From the NCBI GenBank assembly GCA_029721435.1, contig CM056582.1, forward strand, positions 37,034,611 through 37,098,610: a DNA stretch of 64,000 nt, read 5' to 3'. The translations under genes were made by a program, and so were the position numbers. Numbering within the stretch: the stretch's first letter is position 1; each line of letters begins with the position of its first letter. Shown piece after piece: positions 1 to 11,690 of the stretch. This DNA comes from Gymnothorax reevesii (taxonomy: Eukaryota > Chordata > Actinopteri > Anguilliformes > Muraenidae). The notes below the pieces were generated by a model. That model saw nothing but the letters and a program-made list of their open reading frames with translations, was not told where the DNA came from and searched no databases.

Positions 1-3000
1 CAGCACTCTAGTGACAGAATGCATCTCCCCTGTGTGTTGATTTGAATATTCCAGCATCCTAGAGAAAGAATGCGTCTTCCCTGTGTGTTGATTTGAATAT
101 GCCAGCACTCTAGTGACAGAATGCATCTCCCCTGTGTTTTGATTTGAATATTCCAGCACTCTAGTGACAGAATGCGTCTTCCCTGAGTGTTGATTTGAAT
201 ATGCCAGCACTCTAGTGATAGAATACATCTTCCCTGTGTGTTTATTTGAATATTCAGGCACTCTAGTGACAGAATGCATCTTCCCTGTGTGTTGATTTGA
301 ATATTCTAGCACTCCGGTGACAGAATGCATCTTCCCTGTGTGTTGATTTGAATACTCCAGCACTTTAGTGACAGAATGCATCTTCCCTGTGTGTTGATTT
401 ATCTATTAAATCACTCCAGTGACAGAATGCGTCTTCCCTGTGTGTTGATTTTTAAATATTCCTGCACTCTAGTGACGGAATACATCTTCCCTGTGTTTTG
501 ATTTGAATATTCCAGCACTCTACTGACAGAATGCATCTTCTCTGTGTGTTGATTCGAATATTCCAGCACTCAAGTTACAGAATGCATCTTCCCTGTGTGT
601 TGATTTGAATATTCCAGCAGTCTAGTGACATTATACATCTTCCTTGTGTGTTGATTTGAATATTCCAGCACTCTAGTGACATTATACATCTTCCTTGTGT
701 GTTGATTTGAATATTCCAGCACTCTAGTGACAGAATGTATCTTCTCTGTGTGTTGATGTGAATATAACAGCACTCTAGTGACAGAATGCATCTTCCCTGT
801 GTGTTGATTTTAATATTACAGCACTCTTGTGAAAGAATGCATCTCCACTGTGTGTTGATTTCAATATTCCAGCATCCTTGAGACAGTATACGTCTTCCCT
901 GTGTGTTGATTTGAATATGCCAGCACACTAGTGACAGAATGCATCTTCCATGTGTGTTGATTTGAATATTCCAGCAGTCTAGTGACAGAATGCATCATCC
1001 CTGTGTGTTGATTTAAATATTATAGCACTCTAGTGACAGAATGCGTATTCCCTGTGTGTTGATTTGAATATTCCAGCACTCTAGTGACAGAATGCCTCTT
1101 CGTTGTGTGTTGATTTGAAAATTCCAGCACTCTAGTGACAGAATGCATCTTCGTTGTGTGTTGATTTGAATATTCCGGCACTTTAGTGACAGAATGCATC
1201 TTCCCTGTGTGTTGATTTAAATATTACAGCACTCTAGTGACAGCATGCATCTCCCCTGTGTGTTGATTTGAATATGCCAGCACTCTAGTGACAGAATGCA
1301 TCTTCTCCGTGTGTTGATTTGATATTCCAGCACTCTAGTGACAGAATGCATCTTCGTTGTGTGTTGATTTGAATATTCCGGCACTCTCGTGACAGAATGC
1401 ATCTTCCCTGTGTGTTGATTTAAATATTACAGCACTCTAGTGACAGCATGCATCTCCCCTGTGTGTTGATTTGAAAATTCCAGAATCCTAGTGAAAGAAT
1501 GCATCTCCCCTGTGTGTTGATTTGAATATTCCAGAATCCTAGTGAAAGAATGCGTCTTCCCTGTGTGTTGATTTGAATATTCCAGCACTCTAGTGACAGA
1601 ATATATCTTCTCTGTGTGTTGATTTGAATATTCCAGCAGTCTAGTGACATTATACATCTTCCTTGTGTGTTGATTTGAATATTCCAGCACTCTAGTGACA
1701 GAATGCGTCTTCCCTGAGTGTTGATTTGAATATGCCAGCACTCTTGTGATAGAATACATCTTCCCTGTGTGTTTATTTGAATATTCCAGCACCCTAGTAA
1801 CAGATTGCATCTTCCCTGTGTGTTGATTTGAATATTCCAGCACCCTAGTAACAGATTGCATCTTCTCTGTGTGTTGATTTGAATATTCCAGCACTCTTGT
1901 GACAGAATGCATCTTCCCTGTGGGTTGATTTAAATATTACAGCACTCTAGTGACAGCATGCATCTCCCCTGTGTGTTGATTTGAATATGCCAGCACTCTT
2001 GTGACAGAATGCATCTTCTCCGTGTGTTGATTTGAATATTCCAGCACTCTAGTGACAGAATGTATCTTCTCTGTGTGTTGATGTGAATATAACAGCACTC
2101 TAGTGACAGAATGCATCTTCCCTGTGTGTTGATTTAAATATTACAGCACTCTAGTGACAGCATGCATCTCCCCTGTGTGTTGATTTGAATATGCCAGCAC
2201 TCTAGTGACAGAATATATCTTCTCTGTGTGTTGATTTGAATATTCCAGCAGTCTAGTGACATTATACATCTTCCTTGTGTGTTGATTTGAATATTCCAGC
2301 ACTCTAGTGACAGAATGCGTCTTCCCTGAGTGTTGATTTGAATATGCCAGCACTCTTGTGATAGAATACATCTTCCCTGTGTGTTTATTTGAATATTCCA
2401 GCACCCTAGTAACAGATTGCATCTTCCCTGTGTGTTGATTTGAATATTCCAGCACCCTAGTAACAGATTGCATCTTCTCTGTGTGTTGATGTGAATATAA
2501 CAGCACTCTAGTGACAGAATGCATCTTCCCTGTGTGTTGATTTAAATATTACAGCACTCTTGTGAAAGAATGCATCTCCACTGTGTTGATTTGAATATTC
2601 CAGCATCCTTGAGACAGTATACGTCTTCCCTGTGTGTTGATTTGAATATCCCAGCACACTAGTGACAGAATGCATCTCACATGTGTGTTGATTTGAATAT
2701 TCCAGCAGTCTAGTGACAGAATGCATCATCCCTGTGTGTTAATTTAAATATTATAGCACTCTAGTGACAGAATGCGTATTCCCTGTGTGTTGATTTGAAT
2801 ATTCCAGCACTCTAGTGACAGAATGCCTCTTCGTTGTGTGTTGATTTGAAAATTCCAGCACTCTAGTGACAGAATGCATCTTCGTTGTGTGTTGATTTGA
2901 ATATTCCGGCACTCTAGTGACAGAATGCATCTTCCCTGTGTGTTGATTAAAATATTACAGCACTCTAGTGACAGCATGCATCTCCCCTGTGTGTTGATTT

Positions 3001-5355
3001 GAATATTCCAGCACTCTAGTGACAGAATGCATCTTCTCCGTGTGTTGATTTGAAAATTCCAGCACTCTAGTGACAGAATGCATCTTCGTTGTGTGTTGAT
3101 TTGAATATTCCGGCACTCTAGTGACAGAATGCATCTTCCCTGTGTGTTGATTTATATATTACATCTCTCTAGTGACAGAATGCATCTCCCCTGTGTGTTG
3201 ATTTGAATATTCCAGAATCCTAGTGAAAGAATGCATCTCCCCTGTGTGTTGATTTGAATATTCCAGAATCCTAGTGAAAGAATGCGTCTTCCCTGTGTGT
3301 TGATTTGAATATGCCAGCACTCTTGTGACAGAATGCATCTCCCCTGTGTTTTGATTTGAATATTCCAGCACTCTATTGACAGAATGCGTCTTCCCTGTGT
3401 GTTGATTTGAATATGCCAGCACTCTAGTGATAGAATACATCTTCCCTGTGTGTTTATTTGAATATTCCAGCACTCTAGTGACAGAATGCATCTTCCCTGT
3501 GTGTGGATTTGAATATGCCTGCACCCTAGTGACAGAATACATCTTCCCTGTGTGTTGATTTGAATATTTCCGCACTCTAGTGAAAGAATGCATCTCCCCT
3601 GTGTGTTGATTTGAATATTCCAGCATCCTTGAGACAGTATGCGTCTTCCCAGTGTTTTGATTTGAATATTATAGCACTCTAGTGACAGAATGCGTATTCC
3701 CTGTGTGTTGACTTGAATATTCCAGCACTCTAGTGACAGAATACATCTTCCCTGTGTGTTGATTTGAATATTTCCGCACTCTAGTGAAAGAATGCATCTC
3801 CCCTGTGTGTTGATTTGAATATTCCAGCATCCTTGAGACAGTATGCGTCTTCCCAGTGTTTTGATTTGAATATTATAGCACTCTAGTGACAGAATGCGTA
3901 TTCCCTGTCTGTTGATTTGAATATTCCAGCACTCTAGTGACAGAATGCCTCTTCGTTGTGTGTTGATTTGAAAATTCCAGCACTCTAGTGACAGCATGCA
4001 TCTCCCCTGTGTGTTGATTTGAATATTCCAGCATCCTAGAGACAGAATGCGTCTTCCCTGTTTGTTGATTTGAATATGCCAGCACTCTAGTGACAGAATG
4101 CATCTTCCCTGTGTGTTGATTTAAATATAACAGCACTCTAGTGACAGAATGCATCTCCCCTGTGTGTTGATTTGAATATTCCAGCATCCTAGAGACAGAA
4201 TGCGTCTTCCCTGTGTGTTGATTTGAATATGCCAGCACTCTAGTGACAGAATGCTTCTTCCCTGTGTGTTGATTTGAATATTCCAGCACTCTAGTGACAG
4301 AATGCATCTCCCCTGTGTGTTGATTTGAATATTCCAGCATCCTAGAGACAGAATGCGTCTTCCCTGTGTGTTGATTTGAATATGCCAGCACTCTAGTGAC
4401 AGAATGCATCTCCCCTGTGTGTTGATTTGAATATTCCAGCATCCTAGAGAAAGAATGCGTCTTCCCTGTGTGTTGATTTGAATATTCCAGCACTCTAGTG
4501 ACAGAATGCATCTCCCCTGTGTGTTGATTTGAATATTCCAGCATCCTAGAGAAAGAATGCGTCTTCCCTGTGTGTTGATTTGAATATGCCAGCACTCTAG
4601 TGACAGAATGCATCTCCCCTGTGTTTTGATTTGAATATTCCAGCACTCTAGTGACAGAATGCGTCTTCCACTAGTGTTGATTTGAATATGCCAGCACTCT
4701 AGTGATGGAATACATCTTCCCTGTGTGTTGATTTGAATATTCTCGCACTCCGGTGACAGAATGCATCTTCCCTGTGTTTTGATTTGAATACTCCAGCACT
4801 TTAGTGACGGAATAAATCTTCCTTGTGTTTTGATTTGAATATTCCAGCACTCTACTGACAGAATGCATCTTCCCTGTGTGTTGATTTTTAAATATTCCTG
4901 CACTCAAGTTACAGAATGCATCTTCCCTGTGTGTTGATTTGAATATTCCAGCACTCTAGGGATATTATACATCTTCCCTGTGTGTTTATTTGAATATTTC
5001 AGCACTCTAGTGACAGAATATATCTTCTCTGTGTGTTGATTTGAATATTCCAGCAGTCTTGTGACATTATACATCTTCCTTGTGTGTTGATTTGAATATT
5101 CCAGCACTCTAGTGACAGAATGTATCTTCTCTGTGTGTTGATGTGAATATAACAGCACTCTAGTGACAGAATGCATCTTCCCTGTGTGTTGATTTAAATA
5201 TTACAGCACTCTTGTGAAAGAATGCATCTCCACTGTGTGTTGATTTGAATATTCCAGCATCCTTGAGACAGTATACGTCTTCCCTGTGTGTTGATTTGAA
5301 TATGCCAGCACACTCGTGACAGAATGCATCTTCCATGTGTGTTGATTTGAATATT

Positions 5356-7050
5356 TCAGCACTCTAGTGACAGAATGCATCTTCCCTGTGTGTTGATTTA
5401 AATATTATAGCACTCTAGTGACAGAATGCGTATTCCCTGTGTGTTGATTTGAATATTCCAGCACTCTAGTGACAGAATGCCTCTTCGTTGTGTGTTGATT
5501 TGAAAATTCCAGCACTCTAGTGACAGAATGCATCTTCGTTGTGTGTTGATTTGAATATTCCGGCACTCTAGTGACAGAATGCATCTTCCCTGTGTGTTGA
5601 TTTAAATATTACAGCACTCTAGTGACAGCATGCATCTCCCCTGTGTGTTGATTTGAATATTCCAGCATCCTAGAGACAGAATGCATCTCCCCTGTGAGTT
5701 GATTTAAATATTACAGTATCCTAGAGACAGAATGCGTCTTCCCTGTGTGTTGATTTGAATATTACAGCACTCTAGTGACAGAATGCATCTTCTCCGTGTG
5801 TTGATTTGAAAATTCAAGCACTCTTGTAACAGAATGCATCTTCCCTGTGTGTTGATTTGAATATTCCAGCACTCTAGTGACAGAATGCATCTTCCCTGTG
5901 TGTTGATTTATATATTACATCACTCTTGTGACAGAATGCATCTCCCCTGTGTGTTGATTTGAATATTCCAGAATCCTAGTGAAAGAATGCGTCTTCCCTG
6001 TGTGTTGATTTGAATATGCCAGCACTCTAGTGACAGAATGCATCTCCCCTGTGTGTTGATTTGAATATTCCAGCATCCTAGAGAAAGAATGCGTCTTCCC
6101 TGTGTGTTGATTTCAATATGCCAGCACTCTACTGACAGAATGCATCTCCCCTGTGTTTTGATTTGAATATTCCAGCACTCTAGTGACAGAATGCGTCTTC
6201 CCTGAGTGTTGATTTGAATATGCCAGCACTCTTGTGATAGAATACATCTTCCCTGTGTGTTTATTTGAATATTCCAGCACCCTAGTAACAGATTGCATCT
6301 TCCCTGTGTGTTGATTTGAATATTCCAGCACTCTTGTGACAGAGTACATCTTCCCTGTGTGTTGATTTGAATATTCCAGCACTCTTGTGACAGAATGCAT
6401 CTCCCCTGTGTGTTGATTTTAATATTACAACACTGAAGTGACAGAATGCACTTCCCCTGTGCGTTGATTTGAATATTCCAGCACTCTTGGGACAGAATGC
6501 ATCCCCCCTGTGTGTTGATTTGAATATTCCAGCACTCTTGTGACAGAATGCATCTCCCCTGTGTGTTGATTTGAATATTCCAGCACTCTTGTGACAGAAT
6601 GCATCTCCCCTGTGTGTTGATTTGAATATTCCAGCACTCTTGTGACAAAATGCATCTCCCCTGTGTGTTGATATGAATATTACAGCACTGTAGTGACAGA
6701 ATGCATCTCCCCTGTGCGTTGATTTGAATACTCCAGCACTCTAGTGGCAGAGTACATCTTCCCTGTGTGTTGATTTGAATATTCCAGCACTCTTGTAACA
6801 GGATGCATCTTCCCTGTGTGTTGATTTGAATATTCCAGCACTCTACTGACAGAAAACATCTTTCCTGTGTGTTGATCTCAATATTCCAGCACTCAAGAGA
6901 CAGAATGCATCTTCTCTGTGTGTTGATTTGAAAATTCAAGCACTCTCGTAACAGAATGCATCTTCCCTGTGTGTTGATTTGAATATTACAGCACTCTAGT
7001 GACATATTGCATCTTCCCTGTGGTGATTTGAATATTCCAGCACTCTGGTG
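5356..7050. repeat. Higher-order satellite block, copy 1 (partner 9,691-11,690)
   Basis: This block of satellite monomers recurs in the same order about 4.2-4.6 kb downstream. The offset starts at 4,335 bp, drops to 4,233 and then 4,131 where the downstream copy lacks two pairs of monomers, and rises to 4,641 where it has gained ten monomers. Each change is a whole number of 51-bp monomers, as unequal exchange within an array produces. Diagnostic shared variants are the CCTGTGAGTTGATTTAAATA monomer, the CACTCTTGGGACAG monomer and the CTTTCCTGTGTGTTGATCTC monomer near the right end. The block includes an LTR-free version of the site into which the LTR was inserted elsewhere (about 5,401-5,540). 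Confidence 0.85.
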
Positions 7051-7140
7051 ACAGTATGCCTCTTCCCTGTGTGTTGATTTGGATATTCCAGCATCCTAGA
7101 GAAAGAATGCATCTTCCCTGTGTGTTGATTTGAATATTCC

Positions 7141-9690
7141 AGCACTCTAGTGACAGAATGCATCTCCCCTGTGTGTTGATTTGAATATTCCAGCATCCTA
7201 GAGAAAGAATGCGTCTTCCCTGTGTGTTGATTTGAATATGCCAGCACTCTACTGATAGAATGCATCTCCCCTGTGTTTTGATTTGAATATTCCAGCACTC
7301 TAGTGACAGAATGCATCTTCCCTGTGTGTTGATTTGAATATTCTAGCACTCCGGTGACAGAATGCATCTTCCCTGTGTGTTGATTTGAATACTCCAGCAC
7401 TTTAGTGACAGAATGCATCTTCCCTGTGTGTTGATTTACATATTAAATCACTCCAGTGACAGAATGCGTCTTCCCCGTGTGTTGATTTTTAAATATTCCT
7501 GCACTCTAGTGACGGAATACATCTTCCCTGTGTTTTAATTTGAATATTCCAGCACTCTACTGACTGAATGCATCTTCCCTGTGTGTTGATTTGAATATTC
7601 CAGCACTCTAGTGATATTTCCATATTCCCTGTGTGTTGATTTGAATATATCAGCACTCTAGTGACAGAATATATCTTCTCTGTGTGTTGATTTGAATATT
7701 CCAGCAGTCTAAAGACATTATACATCTTCCTTGTGTGTTGATTTGAATATGCCAGCACACTAGTGAAAGAATGCATCTTCCATGTGTGTTGATTTGAATA
7801 TTCCAGCACTCTAGTGACAGAATGCATCTTCCCTGTGTGTTGATTTAAATATTATAGCACTCTAGTGACAGAATGCGTATTCCCTGTGTGTTGATTTGAA
7901 TATTCCAGCACTCTACTGACAGAATGCATCTTCTCTGTGTGTTGATTTGAATATTCCAGCACTCAAGTTACAGAATGCATCTTCCCTGTGTGTTGATTTG
8001 AATATTCCAGCACTCTAGGGATATTATACATCTTCCCTGTGTGTTTATTTGAATATTCCAGCACTCTAGTGACAGAATATATCTTCTCTGTGTGTTGATT
8101 TGAATATTCCAGCAGTCTTGTGACATTATACATCTTCCTTGTGTGTTGATTTGAATATTCCAGCACTCTAGTGACAGAATGTATCTTCTCTGTGTGTTGA
8201 TGTGAATATAACAGCACTCTAGTGACAGAATGCATCTTCCCTGTGTGTTGATTTAAATATTACAGCACTCTTGTGAAAGAATGCATCTCCACTGTGTGTT
8301 GATTTGAATATTCCAGCATCCTTGAGACAGTATACGTCTTCCCTGTGTGTTGATTTGAATATGCCAGCACACTAGTGACAGAATGCATCTTCCATGTGTG
8401 TTGATTTGAATATTCCAGCACTCTAGTGACAGAATGCATCTCCCCTGTGTGTTGATTTGAATATTCCAGCATCCTAGAGAAAGAATGCGTCTTCCCTGTG
8501 TGTTGATTTGAATATGCCAGCACTCTACTGATAGAATGCATCTCCCCTGTGTTTTGATTTGAATATTCCAGCACTCTAGTGACAGAATGCATCTTCCCTG
8601 TGTGTTGATTTGAATATTCTAGCACTCCGGTGACAGAATGCATCTTCCCTGTGTGTTGATTTGAATACTCCAGCACTTTAGTGACAGAATGCATCTTCCC
8701 TGTGTGTTGATTTATATATTAAATCACTCCAGTGACAGAATGCGTCTTCCCCGTGTGTTGATTTTTAAATATTCCTGCACTCTAGTGACGGAATACATCT
8801 TCCCTGTGTTTTGATTTGAATATTCCAGCACTCTACTGACTGAATGCATCTTCCCTGTGTGTTGATTTGAATATTCCAGCACTCTAGTGATATTTCCATA
8901 TTCCCTGTGTGTTGATTTGAATATATCAGCACTCTAGTGACAGAATATATCTTCTCTGTGTGTTGATTTGAATATTCCAGCAGTCTAAAGACATTATACA
9001 TCTTCCTTGTGTGTTGATTTGAATATGCCAGCACACTAGTGACAGAATGCATCTTCCATGTGTGTTGATTTGAATATTCCAGCACTCTAGTGACAGAATG
9101 CATCTTCCCTGTGTGTTGATTTAAATATTATAGCACTCTAGTGACAGAATGCGTATTCCCTGTGTGTTGATTTGAATATTCCAGCACTCTACTGACAGAA
9201 TGCATCTTCTCTGTGTGTTGATTCGAATATTCCAGCACTCAAGTTACAGAATGCATCTTCCCTGTGTGTTGATTTGAATATTCCAGCACTCTAGGGATAT
9301 TATACATCTTCCCTGTGTGTTTATTTGAATATTCCAGCACTCTAGTGACAGAATATATCTTCTCTGTGTGTTGATTTGAATATTCCAGCAGTCTTGTGAC
9401 ATTATACATCTTCCTTGTGTGTTGATTTGAATATTCCAGCACTCTAGTGACAGAATGTATCTTCTCTGTGTGTTGATGTGAATATAACAGCACTCTAGTG
9501 ACAGAATGTATCTTCTCTGTGTGTTGATGTGAATATAACAGCACTCTAGTGACAGAATGCATCTTCCCTGTGTGTTGATTTGAATATTCCAGCATCCTTG
9601 AGACAGTATACGTCTTCCCTGTGTGTTGATTTGAATATGCCAGCACACTAGTGACAGAATGCATCTTCCATGTGTGTTGATTTGAATATT
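7141..9690. repeat. Tandem duplication of a 1,276-bp satellite block
   Basis: Positions 7,141-8,416 are repeated from 8,417 at an offset of 1,276 bp, which is 25 monomers plus 1 bp. The extra base is explained by one 53-bp monomer (7,483 and 8,760) and one 50-bp monomer with the unusual core GATATTTCCATATTCCCTG (about 7,610 and 8,886) in each unit. Only scattered single-base differences were seen, for example GATTTACATATT near 7,435 against GATTTATATATT near 8,710. Near its right end the second unit gains one monomer at about 9,500 and then lacks two. This is satellite sequence without a gene. Confidence 0.88.
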
Positions 9691-11690
9691 TCAGCACTCT
9701 AGTGACAGAATGCATCTTCCCTGTGTGTTGATTTAAATATTATAGCACTCTAGTGACAGAATGCGTATTCCCTGTGTGTTGATTTGAATATTCCAGCACT
9801 CTAGTGACAGAATGCCTCTTCGTTGTGTGTTGATTTGAAAATTCCAGCACTCTAGTGACAGAATGCATCTTCGTTGTGTGTTGATTTGAATATTCCGGCA
9901 CTCTAGTGACAGAATGCATCTTCCCTGTGAGTTGATTTAAATATTACAGTATCCTAGAGACAGAATGCGTCTTCCCTGTGTGTTGATTTGAATATTACAG
10001 CACTCTAGTGACAGAATGCATCTTCTCCGTGTGTTGATTTGAAAATTCAAGCACTCTTGTAACAGAATGCATCTTCCCTGTGTGTTGATTTGAATATTCC
10101 AGCACTCTAGTGACAGAATGCATCTTCCCTGTGTGTTGATTTATATATTACATCACTCTTGTGACAGAATGCATCTCCCCTGTGTGTTGATTTGAATATT
10201 CCAGCATCCTAGAGAAAGAATGCGTCTTCCCTGTGTGTTGATTTCAATATGCCAGCACTCTACTGACAGAATGCATCTCCCCTGTGTTTTGATTTGAATA
10301 TTCCAGCACTCTAGTGACAGAATGCGTCTTCCCTGAGTGTTGATTTGAATATGCCAGCACTCTTGTGATAGAATACATCTTCCCTGTGTGTTTATTTGAA
10401 TATTCCAGCACCCTAGTAACAGATTGCATCTTCCCTGTGTGTTGATTTGAATATTCCAGCACTCTTGTGACAGAGTACATCTTCCCTGTGTGTTGATTTG
10501 AATATTCCAGCACTCTTGTGACAGAATGCATCTCCCCTGTGTGTTGATTTTAATATTACAGCACTGTAGTGACAGAATGCATCTCCCCTGTGCGTTGATT
10601 TGAATATTCCAGCACTCTTGGGACAGAATGCATCCCCCCTGTGTGTTGATTTGAATATTCCAGCACTCTTGTGACAGAATGCATCTCCCCTGTGTGTTGA
10701 TTTGAATATTCCAGCACTCTTGTGACAGAATGCATCTCCCCTGTGTGTTGATTTGAATATTCCAGCACTCTTGTGACAAAATGCATCTCCCCTGTGTGTT
10801 GATTTTAATATTACAGCACTGTAGTGACAGAATGCATCTCCCGTGTGCGTTGATTTGAATACTCCAGCACTCTTGGGACAGAATGCATCTCCCCTGTGCG
10901 TTGATTTGAATACTCCAGCACTCTTGTGACAGAATGCATCTCCCCTGTGTGTTGATTTTAATATTACAGCACTGTAGTGACAGAATGCATCTCCCCTGTG
11001 CGTTGATTTGAATATTCCAGCACTCTTGGGACAGAATGCATCTCCCCTGTGTGTTGATTTGAATATTCCAGCACTCTTGTGACAGAATGCATCTCCCCTG
11101 TGTGTTGATTTGAATATTCCAGCACTCTTGTGACAAAATGCATCTCCCCCGTGTGTTGATTTTAATATTACAGCACTCTTGTGACAGAATGCATCTCCCC
11201 TGTGTGTTGATTTGAATATTCCAGCACTCTTGTGACAGAATGCATCTCCCCTGTGTGTTGATTTGAATATTCCAGCACTCTTGTGACAAAATGCATCTCC
11301 CCTGTGTGTTGATTTTAATATTACAGCACTGTAGTGACAGAATGCATCTTCCCTGTGTGTTGATTTGAATATTCCAGCACTGTAGTGACAGAATGCATCT
11401 TCCCCGTGTGTTGATTTGAATATTTCAGCACTCTTGTAACAGGATGCATCTTCCCTGTGTGTTGATTTGAATATTCCAGCACTCTACTGACAGAAAACAT
11501 CTTTCCTGTGTGTTGATCTCAATATTCCAGCACTCAAGAGACAGAATGCATCTTCTCTGTGTGTTGATTTGAAAATTCAAGCACTCTCGTAACAGAATGC
11601 ATCTTCCCTGTGTGTTGATTTGAATATTACAGCACTCTAGTGACATATTGCATCTTCCCTGTGGTGATTTGAATATTCCAGCACTCTAGT
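9691..11690. repeat. Higher-order satellite block, copy 2 (partner 5,356-7,050)
   Basis: This is the downstream partner of the block beginning at 5,356. It lacks two monomers near 9,930 and two near 10,200, and carries ten additional monomers in the 10.8-11.3 kb stretch. It still ends with the shared 49-bp CCTGTGGTGATTTG monomer (about 11,660). It also contains an LTR-free form of the insertion site at about 9,743-9,880. Confidence 0.85.
10552..11340. repeat. Local burst of 3-5-monomer subunits
   Basis: The GCACTGTAGTGACAG monomer, introduced by TTTTAATATTACA, begins at 10,561, 10,816, 10,969 and 11,326. A related TTTTAATATTACA monomer with CACTCTTGTG begins at 11,173. The spacings are 255, 153, 204 and 153 bp, that is 5, 3, 4 and 3 monomers. 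Between them lie CACTCTTGTGACAG and CACTCTTGGGACAG monomers, nearly all with the CATCTCCCCTG core. The partner block at 6.4-6.7 kb has only one such interval (about 6,429 to 6,684), so the expansion happened after the two blocks separated. Confidence 0.8.
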
